From: JABWCQ01 sp964587105
GTDB taxonomy: Bacteria > Electryoneota > RPQS01
Assembly: GCA_964587105.1 (NCBI GenBank)
Contig: CAZPKG010000005.1
Coordinates: forward strand, 124,001-188,000
DNA: 64,000 nt
Reading direction: 5' to 3'
Made by a program: the position numbers and the translations under genes
Notes under the pieces: generated by a model
The model's database searches: none
What the model saw: the letters and a program-made list of their open reading frames with translations, nothing else
Told to the model about the DNA's origin: nothing
In this document: positions 52,197 to 60,799 of the stretch, piece after piece
How positions within the stretch are numbered: the first letter of the stretch is position 1
How the letters are laid out: every line of letters starts with the position of its first letter

Positions 52197-52732
52197 TCAT
52201 ACTTTTCATCTCTGCCACCCTTTCCGGTTGCGCGCACACATTCACAATCGAAAAGAATGCGCCGCCGCAAAGATATGCTGAAGCGCAAAATTTCTTGCAT
52301 CAGCGTCCGGCGAGATTGTTTACGAAAGTCGGAAAGCACATGCGCGTCACCGATTGGCACATCGGTCCTGATTCAACCGTGTTTCGGATTGATGGTGCCA
52401 GCGACAGAATTGTGATGCTGAACGACCGCATTCGCACGCTGACCACACAGGATTCTCGCAGGGGTTTGCGCGACGGAGCGCTGATCGGCGGATTCAGTGG
52501 TGGCATTGTCGGGCTGTTTATCGGGTCAATCATGGCAACAATGCAAGGGAGTTGCGACGATTGTAGTATGAATGATCATAGTGGAACGTATGTGTTTTCA
52601 GGACTCGGCATCGGTGCAGGCATCGGCGCTGTCACCGGAGCACTAATCGGTACACATACCGGCGCAATGCGTACTGTTGTTTTTCACCCCGACCCGCACG
52701 ACCCACGCCGCTGGGAATATTTGCCTCGATAG
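52178..52732 (+). CDS. Gly-zipper lipoprotein (tandem copy 1)
   Basis: A 184-residue protein with lipobox LSGC (Cys at 18). Residues about 20-100 hold a small beta domain (HIGPDSTVFRIDGASDRIVMLND). Two Gly-rich membrane-like segments follow (IGGFSGGIVGLFIGSIMA, GIGAGIGAVTGALIGTHTG) and the protein ends WEYLPR. A similar gene of the same layout follows. Outer-membrane anchoring is likely; function unknown. The start overlaps the PIN-like gene by 19 bases. Confidence 0.78.
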   Translation: MEHRTLIILFISATLSGCAHTFTIEKNAPPQRYAEAQNFLHQRPARLFTKVGKHMRVTDWHIGPDSTVFRIDGASDRIVMLNDRIRTLTTQDSRRGLRDGALIGGFSGGIVGLFIGSIMATMQGSCDDCSMNDHSGTYVFSGLGIGAGIGAVTGALIGTHTGAMRTVVFHPDPHDPRRWEYLPR

Positions 52733-52788
52733 ATAAGACAATTATTGATCTTTACAAGTAGATTCGGAACACACCTTAGAGGTGGCTT

Positions 52789-53409
52789 ATGGATTCCGAC
52801 AAGATACGCCGGATTAGAATTGTAATGAGAAGTTTATCGCTTTTTATTTTGATAATATCCCTCTCCGGCTGCGCGCACGTCTTGTATATCGAGAAAAGTG
52901 CACCTTCTGAAAAGTATGTGCAGGCGCAAACTTTTTTGCATCCGAAGCCTGCAAATCTGTATCTGAATACCGGGAAGAAATTTCTGGTAACGGATTTGCA
53001 CATCGGGCAAGACTCGACAGTGTTTCGGATTGACGGAACTACAGATCGAATTGTGATGATGAACGACAAGATTCGCAGCATCACAACACAAGACGAGCGG
53101 AAAGCGACAATCAAAGGCGCGAAAATCGGAGCTGTTGTCGGAGGTGTTCTTGGTCTTGCGGTCGGTGGCTTGATTTCTTCTTGGGACAATTCCAAAGATT
53201 GCGAAACCGGACCCGCAGATTACGACTACGGGAGTTGCGGTCAAGATGACGACAATGACGCTTTGATTGTACTTTCGAGTATTGGTTCTGGAATTCTTGT
53301 CGGAGCTTTGACAGGCGGAGTCATCGGCAGTCAATCAGGAACGTATCGAACGATTATGCTAAACTGGGATCCGAAAGACGCAAGACGATGGGAATATTTG
53401 CCTCGATAA
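52789..53409 (+). CDS. Gly-zipper lipoprotein (tandem copy 2)
   Basis: A 206-residue paralogue of the gene just upstream, with the same features in order: lipobox LSGC, CAH region, TDLHIGQDSTVFRIDGTTDRIVMMND, Gly-zipper segments and the ending WEYLPR. It has an extra acidic insert (DDDNDA) before the second zipper. The ATG at 52789 has GAGG six bases upstream. A second ATG at 52825 lies nearer the hydrophobic core. The two copies are clearly diverged, so the duplication is old. It overlaps the glutathione peroxidase gene by 22 bases. Confidence 0.78.
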   Translation: MDSDKIRRIRIVMRSLSLFILIISLSGCAHVLYIEKSAPSEKYVQAQTFLHPKPANLYLNTGKKFLVTDLHIGQDSTVFRIDGTTDRIVMMNDKIRSITTQDERKATIKGAKIGAVVGGVLGLAVGGLISSWDNSKDCETGPADYDYGSCGQDDDNDALIVLSSIGSGILVGALTGGVIGSQSGTYRTIMLNWDPKDARRWEYLPR

Positions 53410-53933
53410 TTATTTTGATGATGCCGATTTCGATAATGGCTTCCGACCTTACTTCAATCCCCTTTCAAACCAATTCCGGTGACACGACGACGCTTGAATC
53501 TTTCAAGGGTCAAGTTGTGCTGATTGTGAACACAGCCAGCGAGTGCGGGCACACGCCGCAATATGCCGGTATGGAAGCGATTTACGAGAAATATAGAAGT
53601 CAAGGCTTCACGATAGTCGCTTTTCCGTCGAACGATTTCGGCGAACAAGAACCCGGTACGGACGCGCAAATCAGAAATTTCTGCACGACGATGTACGGTG
53701 TGCAATTCCCGTTGATGAAGAAGATTTTGGTGTTGGGTGAGAACAAGCATCCGCTCTACAAATATCTGGTCGAGCACAGCGAACCCGCCGACGAAATTCA
53801 GTGGAACTTCACGAAGTTCTTGCTTGACCGCAACGGAAACGTTGCCGCGCGATTTCACTACAAAGTGAAGCCCGATTCCCCCGAAGTAATTGCGAAAATT
53901 GAAGAGTTGCTGGGAGATAAACCTTCGGAATGA
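53388..53933 (+). CDS. glutathione-peroxidase-family thiol peroxidase
   Basis: A 181-residue protein with a signal peptide (IIILMMPISIMAS) and a GPx-type thioredoxin fold. The peroxidatic Cys is C53 in NTASECGHTPQY, with the Gln/Trp partners in WNFTKFLLDRNG. The conserved FPSNDFGEQEPG stretch is intact. It has Cys and not selenocysteine. Export suggests periplasmic peroxide or lipid-peroxide removal. It overlaps the lipoprotein before it and the membrane protein after it (ATGA). Confidence 0.93.
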   Translation: MGIFASIIILMMPISIMASDLTSIPFQTNSGDTTTLESFKGQVVLIVNTASECGHTPQYAGMEAIYEKYRSQGFTIVAFPSNDFGEQEPGTDAQIRNFCTTMYGVQFPLMKKILVLGENKHPLYKYLVEHSEPADEIQWNFTKFLLDRNGNVAARFHYKVKPDSPEVIAKIEELLGDKPSE

Positions 53934-55408
53934 CACGCAGTCCGGTTTTTCTGCCCGCTTCAGATAAGTACCTCCCGTTAGCCTTCGCTCTGCTGCCCGT
54001 TGTGGTTGTATTTTGGGCCACACAGGTTTGGGGGATCGCGGTATCCAAGGAACAATTTGTTTGGCTTGCGCAGGCCAACGAACTTGCCGCCGGTGCAAAG
54101 CTCTCGTTTGCCAATGCAAATTATCCCGCCGGTCCTCTCTGGCCGCAGCTGTTGTCATATTTCGCCAAAGGCGGCTTCGCGATTGAGTTTGTCGCGCGCA
54201 TTTGGCAAGGTTTGATGCTTGGATCGCTGCTCTATACCATCACGCGGTTTTATTTGCGGCATTTGCTCTCGCGCGTCGTCGTTGCCGGAGCATCGCTCGC
54301 AGCGTTTACGGGATTCCTGCTATTGTCGGAAGTTTTCTCGCTGTCACCCTTGCCGACGGCGCTCTTGCTTTGCACGTTAGGACTCTTGGCGCTCGCGAGA
54401 TTCTTGCTCGAAGAAGAGATTCTGGCTTTTCTCGCCGCCGCTCTTTCTATTGGAGCCGCTACACTCATCTGGATTCCAGCACTTGTAATCGCGTTGGGTT
54501 GCGCACTGGCAATCTTGCTGGGCGGACGCGGCAATCTCGGACGCAGATTTTCCGGCGTCATCTTTTTCAGCGCGGCGGCAGTTGCTCCCGCCCTTTATTT
54601 TTTATCACAAGTATCGGCGCCGCGCTATGAATGGTTCGGCGGCATTCTTCCGGCGGTAGATGCAATTTCCGCTTGGACGATGTGGGCAACGTGGCCGGTT
54701 TGGCTGCGTGTTTTGTTGACGCTCGCGGTATTGATAAGTTTGCTCTATGTCTATCTGGCCACTCGCGGCCCGGCGGGTATCGGTCCTGCGCTGAAGCGGC
54801 GTGAATTGCAAGTTTGGATTCTGCTCTGTTTTGTCTGGCTGTTGCACCTGTTGCTGTTTCCTTTGACAACCACATTGGTGGTGCTCATTCCGGCATTTGT
54901 CTTGTGGCCCGCGCTCGGAATTGACAGCTTCAGAGATTTTACTCCCGTGTCAACAGCATGGGCCGGCAAAGGCACCGCTGTTGCCGTCTGGTCATGTTTG
55001 ATACTTTTACTGATTCCGGTTTGGCAAGCGGGCGCATTCGGTTGGAAGACCTTTCAAGCAGGTGACGGCGTGCGCGGATTTGAATTTCAATCCTCTCCCC
55101 TGCTGACTGAACTACGCGCTGATCAGAAACGTCCGCTCTATTCTGATGATCCTGAACTCTTGACTTTCGCGCTAAATCGCGAGATTAAGAAATTGCCGGA
55201 TGACTTGAAATCGCTTGAGTTGGTAGAAAGCCGCGTCGTCATTCTTGGAGATTCCTGCCCTCCCGGAATTTGCAAGGATGACAGCGCCACTCATCCAACG
55301 CTAACATTTGCTTCGAAACTTGCCGTGCGCGAAGGGTTACTTTACGATGTAACATTCCGCGCACCGGAACCCGCCTTGACCGCCTCGGATTCCCTCACAA
55401 TTCCGTAA
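53930..55408 (+). CDS. polytopic membrane protein, possible GT-C type
   Basis: A 492-residue protein with about 11-12 transmembrane helices. The first loop reads QFVWLAQANELAAGAKLSFANANYPAGPLWPQLLSYF, which resembles the NYPPGPLW loop of GT-C transferases but lacks their DE pair, so a transferase role is uncertain. A soluble tail of about 100 residues follows (SRVVILGDSCPPGICKDD). The start is coupled to the stop of the peroxidase gene. Confidence 0.6.
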   Translation: MTRSPVFLPASDKYLPLAFALLPVVVVFWATQVWGIAVSKEQFVWLAQANELAAGAKLSFANANYPAGPLWPQLLSYFAKGGFAIEFVARIWQGLMLGSLLYTITRFYLRHLLSRVVVAGASLAAFTGFLLLSEVFSLSPLPTALLLCTLGLLALARFLLEEEILAFLAAALSIGAATLIWIPALVIALGCALAILLGGRGNLGRRFSGVIFFSAAAVAPALYFLSQVSAPRYEWFGGILPAVDAISAWTMWATWPVWLRVLLTLAVLISLLYVYLATRGPAGIGPALKRRELQVWILLCFVWLLHLLLFPLTTTLVVLIPAFVLWPALGIDSFRDFTPVSTAWAGKGTAVAVWSCLILLLIPVWQAGAFGWKTFQAGDGVRGFEFQSSPLLTELRADQKRPLYSDDPELLTFALNREIKKLPDDLKSLELVESRVVILGDSCPPGICKDDSATHPTLTFASKLAVREGLLYDVTFRAPEPALTASDSLTIP

Positions 55409-55436
55409 TCTTTTTCACTTATCATACTCCTTTCCC

Positions 55437-56690
55437 ATGACGTTGCGCATCTTCGTAACTTTGTTGTTGTTGTCCGCTTGCTCATTTGCGCAAGCACCGC
55501 AGCCTGACAACGGCGCAGGCACTCGCCCCGGCGCATTCTCGCCACGCTCTTTAAGCCTCGGTCACACTTATCTCACGAATCAATTGGGTTCGGCATCATT
55601 GATGGGCAATCCAGCCACGCTCGCTGACCAGACAAGCCCGTGGGATCTCGGATTGAACGCAGACGTGGCGCGCATCAAGGAGACACGCTCATACCCGTTC
55701 TATGACGCCTTCGACGGAGTGCTGGGGTATAACAACTATGCGCTAAATGATCACGTCTATTCCAAACTTGACGGCGGCGCGGCCTATCGTCTCAAGCAGG
55801 ATAAACTCGAATCAATGGTCTTTTCTGTCGGAACGTATTCGGCTTATCAATTCGGCTACACGTATCACGAAGAAGTGCGCAATCGTTTCACTTCAGGTGG
55901 TGTGCAGGATTTGATTTTGGGACAAAACGTGCTCGAAGTTGAAGGCGACTTGCGCGCCTATTCGCTTGGCGCCGCAGCGGCTGAGGGTAAGCTGGCGATG
56001 GGTTTCAGTCTCTCCTTTTTGAGCGGAGATTGGGGCTACGTCAACGGAGTCTATTTTGCAAGCCCTGACTCGCTCGATTTAGTCAACCGCGTGGATTACA
56101 CGCCCGACGGCACTCCTGCTGAATTGAATTTCGGTGGAACTTACGACGTCAACGATCGCATTCGCGTGGGCGCCCGCGCACTCTTCCCGACGGGAGAATT
56201 GAAGTACAAGTTTACGAGCAATCAATCCGTTGGCGACACGACCACAAGATTTGAAGGAACGTCTTCTGTAAAATATCCGTCGCATCTTGCAGTAGGTTTG
56301 CAATATCGTCCGCAAAATGAATTCCGCCCGCAAGTCTATCTTGAAACGGAAATGCACACGTTCAGTGAAGTCAGCGATGAGTTGAACGACGTGCTTGAGT
56401 TCCGCGCCGGCGCCGAACAACAGATTGTTCCGGGCACTCCGGCGCGCTTCGGGTTGGTCTATTCAACATCACCGACCGACAAAGACCGCGCCTCCGCATT
56501 GTTCACAGCGGGCGTCGGCTTCATTCTGCGGAACATGCGCGCCGACTTCGGACTCGAGTTTGGTGAAATGAATTATGCCGCCGACGATCTCTTCCCACAG
56601 TCGCTTTACGGCGAAACGAATCGTGAAGATCGCGACCGCGTCGAAACGGCGGTATTTCGCGGCATGATTTCACTCGGCTGGGAACTATAG
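55437..56690 (+). CDS. outer-membrane beta-barrel protein (PorV/FadL-like)
   Basis: A 417-residue protein with a signal peptide (VTLLLLSACSFAQ). The mature N-terminus (AFSPRSLSLGHTYLTNQLGSASLMGNPATLADQTSPWDLGLNADVARI) has the PorV/FadL-like start with NPATL. Many short aromatic/glycine strands follow and the protein ends ISLGWEL, typical of a barrel closing in an aromatic or hydrophobic residue. It could carry hydrophobic substrates or act in T9SS cargo transfer. The sequence does not decide between these. Confidence 0.75.
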   Translation: MTLRIFVTLLLLSACSFAQAPQPDNGAGTRPGAFSPRSLSLGHTYLTNQLGSASLMGNPATLADQTSPWDLGLNADVARIKETRSYPFYDAFDGVLGYNNYALNDHVYSKLDGGAAYRLKQDKLESMVFSVGTYSAYQFGYTYHEEVRNRFTSGGVQDLILGQNVLEVEGDLRAYSLGAAAAEGKLAMGFSLSFLSGDWGYVNGVYFASPDSLDLVNRVDYTPDGTPAELNFGGTYDVNDRIRVGARALFPTGELKYKFTSNQSVGDTTTRFEGTSSVKYPSHLAVGLQYRPQNEFRPQVYLETEMHTFSEVSDELNDVLEFRAGAEQQIVPGTPARFGLVYSTSPTDKDRASALFTAGVGFILRNMRADFGLEFGEMNYAADDLFPQSLYGETNREDRDRVETAVFRGMISLGWEL

Positions 56691-56695
56691 ACAAA

Positions 56696-57487
56696 GTGGA
56701 ACCGCTGGTTACGATCGGGCTTCCAATCTACAATGCGGAAGCGTATTTGGCTGAGTGTATTGAATCAATCAAGGCGCAGACGCTGAGAGAATTCGTTGTC
56801 TTGGCAGTATTAGATGGCCCAACAGACGACTCGGCAAGTGTCTTGCGAAAGCATGCCGATTCTCGGTTTCAGATAATCGAGAACATGGAGAACCTCGGGG
56901 TCGCAAAAACGAGTGACCTCATTTTGCATCATTGTCAGACTGAATTGATTGCTAACATGGATTCTGATGATGTAATGGTACATGATCGAATTGAAAAGCA
57001 GTACGGCTATATGCAGGCACACCCAAGTATTGACATGCTTGGCACATACTTCGACAAAATTGATAGGTCAGGTAGTAGGATCGAGTTACCCTACCGTTTC
57101 GGCGTAACGCCTGAAGAGATTCGTGAAGAATTTCGTCTATATCCGGCACTTCACAAACCTACTCTGATGTGCCGTACCGAAAGAATTAGACAATTGGGTG
57201 GCTATCAAAGCAAGTACTCTGAAGATTCAGTAATGTGGCTCAAAGGTCTTGCAAACAACTATCAATACGCCAATCTACCCGAATGTCTGCATCACTATCG
57301 AATCCATTCTTCCTCCATTATGGTCCGCTTGCGCGAGCCCTCGCTCAAAGCATTGGACGACGCTTACGCCGAGTTCGGGCCGCAGATTTGGGGTGCCCGC
57401 GCTCCTGATTATGTTTCCGGCGCAACTCGGATGGAGCGTCTGAAACGCCGTCTAAAACGAAATCTCACTTCTTTCTTTTCCAAATGA
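56696..57487 (+). CDS. glycosyltransferase family 2
   Basis: A 263-residue cytosolic GT-A enzyme starting with a GTG at 56696. The nucleotide-sugar motifs are LVTIGLPIYNAEAYLAECIESIKAQ at the start, VLDGPTDDS and the DxD in NMDSDDVMV. A C-terminal basic helix (RLKRRLKRNLTSFFSK) may associate with the membrane. Donor and acceptor are unknown. Its end overlaps the 5'-nucleotidase gene (ATGA). Confidence 0.9.
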   Translation: MEPLVTIGLPIYNAEAYLAECIESIKAQTLREFVVLAVLDGPTDDSASVLRKHADSRFQIIENMENLGVAKTSDLILHHCQTELIANMDSDDVMVHDRIEKQYGYMQAHPSIDMLGTYFDKIDRSGSRIELPYRFGVTPEEIREEFRLYPALHKPTLMCRTERIRQLGGYQSKYSEDSVMWLKGLANNYQYANLPECLHHYRIHSSSIMVRLREPSLKALDDAYAEFGPQIWGARAPDYVSGATRMERLKRRLKRNLTSFFSK

Positions 57488-59103
57488 AACATGTTCTCAT
57501 TCTCATATCGCTCTTAATGAGTTCCGCTCTGTTTGCGTCTGCACCGGAAACCTACTCCATCGTGATTTGTCACACCAATGACGTGCATGGCGGCGTGGAC
57601 TCTTCTCAAGCGACGTTCATGAATCCGGAATTTCCACCGGAGTTAGGCGGCGGCGCCTCGCTTTCAACGCTTGTGACACGGTTGCGGAAATATGCAGTGG
57701 ACAACGGCAAAGGGTTCTTGCTGCTGGACACTGGAGATATTTTTCAAGGCACGCTTGTTGGCACGAAGAGCGAAGGCGAGGCCGTTGTTCGCTATATGAA
57801 TGAAGTGAACTACGACGCGTGGGTATTGGGCAATCATGAATTTGATCTTGGACGACAGATAACTGAACGATTGATGAAACAGGCGACGTTTCCAGTTTTG
57901 TCAGCCAACACGTACGACATCAAAAATGGCGACACGACTCATTTTGCTGGAACGTATATCATCAAACAACTTGGGCCGCTAAAAGTTGGCGTGGTCGGCA
58001 TTACGACAACCGGAACCGAGCGCGCAAGTTTTGCGGACAATGTGCGCGATTTATACTTCGCGCCGGAAACTTCCACGCTTGCGATGTATCGCGATAGCTT
58101 GCGTGCGATGGGCTGCAATGTTGTTGTTGCCGCTTGTCATTTGGGACTGCCATTCGACCGTTGGGATGCTTGGGACGACCTTGAACGCCACGAGCAGGAA
58201 GGCTGGAAATCGGATTATGTGCGCAATGCGTTTGAGCTTGCCCGCCGCGTCTCGGGGATTGATATTTTGTACGCGGGCGATATTCACGTCGGCTATGTCG
58301 AGCCGTGGGTTGATCCGGTGACACATACGCCGTGCTTTCAGGGTTACGGTCGCGGCACGAATTTGATGGCGGTCGAGTTTGAGTTTGACGTGGCGACAGG
58401 ACAACTACTCGGATGGAAGAATTTCTCCGACGAGAGCACGTTGATTACATTGTTCTCGGATCAGTTTCCGCGTGATCGAAAGGTTGCTGAAACGATTGAC
58501 ACCGTCGTCGCGCGAGTGGAAGTTGGATTTAATGAAGTCATCGGCGAGGCCGAGCAGCCGATTACTCGTATCGGTGAGGCTGAATCTGCTTTAGGAAATC
58601 TCGTCTGCGATGCAATGCTCTGGCGACTCAAAGGAGATATTTCGATCACCAACAAGGGTGGTGTTCGAACGGACCTGCCGGGTGGGAATCTGACACCGCA
58701 GGACGTGTTCAACGTTTTGCCCTTTGACAATACGCTCGGATCTGTTGAAGTCAGTGGAACCTTTGTCAAAGAGATGATCGAAGACAAAGTTGCTTACGGT
58801 GGGAGCGGCTTGTACGTCGGCGGAATGCGTGTGAAAGTGGATCGTACGCGCGAAAAAGGCGACCGAGTGGTTCTATTGGAGATCGGCGGGAAGCCCGTTG
58901 AAGCCGATAAGACCTATCGCTTGGTGACGACGGACTATTTGTTGGAAGGCAATTCGGGAATGGAGAAACTCTCAGCCTTACGCAGTCAGGCTGCCGTTGA
59001 GTCGGGCGTCTTCATGCGCGAAGCGATTATCGAGTACATCAAGTCACACACACCGCTGCATCCGAAGTTGGATGGCAGATGGCAGTTTGTTGACAGAAGC
59101 TAA
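57484..59103 (+). CDS. 5'-nucleotidase / UshA-like phosphoesterase
   Basis: A 539-residue exported enzyme with a signal peptide (ILISLLMSSALFAS). The metallophosphatase motifs are NDVHG (32-36), DTGDIFQG, GNHEFDLG and HLGL. The 5_nucleotid_C domain holds ITNKGGVRTDLPGG and DNTLGSVEVSG. Such enzymes hydrolyse nucleotides outside the cell. The gene starts inside the GT2 stop codon, and the T9SS lamin-tail gene follows after 40 bases. The two may work together on extracellular nucleotides or nucleic acids, which is inference. Confidence 0.93.
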   Translation: MKHVLILISLLMSSALFASAPETYSIVICHTNDVHGGVDSSQATFMNPEFPPELGGGASLSTLVTRLRKYAVDNGKGFLLLDTGDIFQGTLVGTKSEGEAVVRYMNEVNYDAWVLGNHEFDLGRQITERLMKQATFPVLSANTYDIKNGDTTHFAGTYIIKQLGPLKVGVVGITTTGTERASFADNVRDLYFAPETSTLAMYRDSLRAMGCNVVVAACHLGLPFDRWDAWDDLERHEQEGWKSDYVRNAFELARRVSGIDILYAGDIHVGYVEPWVDPVTHTPCFQGYGRGTNLMAVEFEFDVATGQLLGWKNFSDESTLITLFSDQFPRDRKVAETIDTVVARVEVGFNEVIGEAEQPITRIGEAESALGNLVCDAMLWRLKGDISITNKGGVRTDLPGGNLTPQDVFNVLPFDNTLGSVEVSGTFVKEMIEDKVAYGGSGLYVGGMRVKVDRTREKGDRVVLLEIGGKPVEADKTYRLVTTDYLLEGNSGMEKLSALRSQAAVESGVFMREAIIEYIKSHTPLHPKLDGRWQFVDRS

Positions 59104-59143
59104 TTTACATTTCTTTTCAGAAGATAAATCAGGAGACGGTAAG

Positions 59144-60646
59144 ATGCGATTGAAAGCAATTTTATTGCTGTGCTTGTTAGCCCCGATGGCATTCGGGCAG
59201 GTTATGCTGAACGAAGTGCTGTATGACAATCAGGGTACAGATGATCCGGGGATTCTTTACACAGAAATTTACGGCCCAGCGGGAACGAGTCTCGCGGGCT
59301 GGTCAATTGTCGGCATTAACGGCAACGGCGGCGCAGTTTATCTTACGGTTAACTTAACCGGCACGATTCCTGATGACGGTTATTACGTTGTCGGCGGTGC
59401 GAATGTGCCGAACGTGGATCAAGTTTCTCCGCACGACTGGCAGAACGCCGGCAGCGCAGATGCTGTTTCGTGCGACGGACTTGACTTGCGGAACAGTCAG
59501 GGACAAACGGTCGATCACCTTTGTTACGGTCAGTGCGACGCAGACGACAATTGCACCGGCGAAGGCGGCACGAATGCTCCCGATCCGTTCCCGTCACAGG
59601 GCGTGAACTATCCAGTTGCTCGTATTCCTGATCATACTGACACTGACAACAACGGAAATGATTGGGCGAGCGCAGATTCGCAATCACCCGGCGCGCCGAA
59701 CAGCGGTGAGCCGTGCGATCCGTTGAATGTTGTATTGGAAGAGATTCGTGAAAACGATGACATGGGAGTTCCCGCTCTGCTTGGAACGTTTGTCGTTGTG
59801 CGCGGAATCGTGAACGTAAATAACTACACACTTGACAGTTTGACTGAGTCAAATTTCTTCATTCAAGATGACAACGCGGGTGTCAATGTATTTCGGGGAA
59901 CGGTTCCGGCAGGAATCGCGGAAGGCGATTGCGTTGAAGTATCTGGCTGGGTTGGTCAGTTTAACGGCTTGACTGAAATCGTGACTTCAGGAGCGGGCAA
60001 CTGTACGTTTGGAGTTGAAATGCTGGAAGGCCCCGGACCTTTGTCTCCGCTCGTATTGACCGGCGCATCCTTCCTCGAAGCATTCGAAGGCATGTTGGTT
60101 GAAATTCGCAATGTCACCATCGTAGGCGGCGACCCGTGGCCTTCGGGTGCAGGGCAAAACGCGAATGTGAATGTCACCGATGGAAATGGAACGCTGACGA
60201 TTCGCTTCGACGGTGATTCACAAGCGGGAACTGCGCCACAACCGTCGGGCGCTTTCACGGTGCGCGGTATCGTGACGCAATTTGACAACAGCTCGCCCTA
60301 TGAAGACGGATATCAAATCACCTTGCGTTATCCGACGGACGTGATTGCGGGTTCAGCGGTGGGTGATGAGCCGATTGCAGTGGCTGAGAGTTTCACACTT
60401 GTGAACAGCTATCCGAATCCGTTCAACGGGATTGCAAATATCGAGTTCTCGGTCGGCAGCGCGCATGAAATCAACGTGACCATCACTGACGTGCTGGGCC
60501 GCGAAGTGTTCACGAATAATTTGACGAATCTCGCTCCGGGCACGCATCGTATGCAGTGGTCACCTGAAGGCGCGGCGGGATTGTATTTCGTGCGCGCGAC
60601 ATCCGGTGCGACGGTCCAGTCCACAAAGCTGTTGTATCTGAAATAG
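59144..60646 (+). CDS. T9SS-secreted protein with lamin-tail and OB-fold domains
   Basis: A 500-residue protein from the ATG at 59144, with AGGAG eight bases upstream and a clear signal peptide (LKAILLLCLLAPMAFGQ). A lamin-tail-like domain follows (VMLNEVLYDNQGTDDPGILYTEIYGPAGTSL) and an OB-fold near residues 210-330 (FVVVRGIVNVNNYTLDSLTESNFFIQDD, then EGDCVEVSGWVGQFNG). This set is known from secreted nucleases and nucleotidases of the YhcR type. No catalytic domain is present. The T9SS tail has NSYPNPFNGIANIEFSV, DVLGREVF, AAGLYFVRA and the terminal LLYLK. The 5'-nucleotidase just upstream supports a shared role. Confidence 0.88.
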   Translation: MRLKAILLLCLLAPMAFGQVMLNEVLYDNQGTDDPGILYTEIYGPAGTSLAGWSIVGINGNGGAVYLTVNLTGTIPDDGYYVVGGANVPNVDQVSPHDWQNAGSADAVSCDGLDLRNSQGQTVDHLCYGQCDADDNCTGEGGTNAPDPFPSQGVNYPVARIPDHTDTDNNGNDWASADSQSPGAPNSGEPCDPLNVVLEEIRENDDMGVPALLGTFVVVRGIVNVNNYTLDSLTESNFFIQDDNAGVNVFRGTVPAGIAEGDCVEVSGWVGQFNGLTEIVTSGAGNCTFGVEMLEGPGPLSPLVLTGASFLEAFEGMLVEIRNVTIVGGDPWPSGAGQNANVNVTDGNGTLTIRFDGDSQAGTAPQPSGAFTVRGIVTQFDNSSPYEDGYQITLRYPTDVIAGSAVGDEPIAVAESFTLVNSYPNPFNGIANIEFSVGSAHEINVTITDVLGREVFTNNLTNLAPGTHRMQWSPEGAAGLYFVRATSGATVQSTKLLYLK

Positions 60647-60653
60647 TTTGACT

Positions 60654-60680
60654 GGGGCACCCGCAGTGAGTGCCGCCGGG
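60654..60680 (+). repeat. degenerate REP-like repeat A, copy 4
   Basis: Matches repeat A in 24 of 27 positions; two of the changes fall in the stem arm and weaken it. It starts 8 bases after the T9SS stop codon. Confidence 0.55.
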
Positions 60681-60750
60681 AATATGAATTGTGAACGCTG
60701 ATATTCAATGGTAGCGGCTGCCATTGTGGCCATTGGATTCAGTCAAACAA

Positions 60751-60790
60751 AGAGCGGGCGACCTTATGGGCCGCCCGCTTTCATTTGCAT
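60751..60790. terminator. terminator between convergent T9SS gene and mutS2
   Basis: A stem AGCGGGCG / CGCCCGCT with inner pairs (ACC/GGG) around TTAT, followed on the plus strand by TTTCATTTG. It could serve both the plus-strand gene ending at 60646 and mutS2 ending at 60800. Confidence 0.65.
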
Positions 60791-60799
60791 TGGTTGCGC

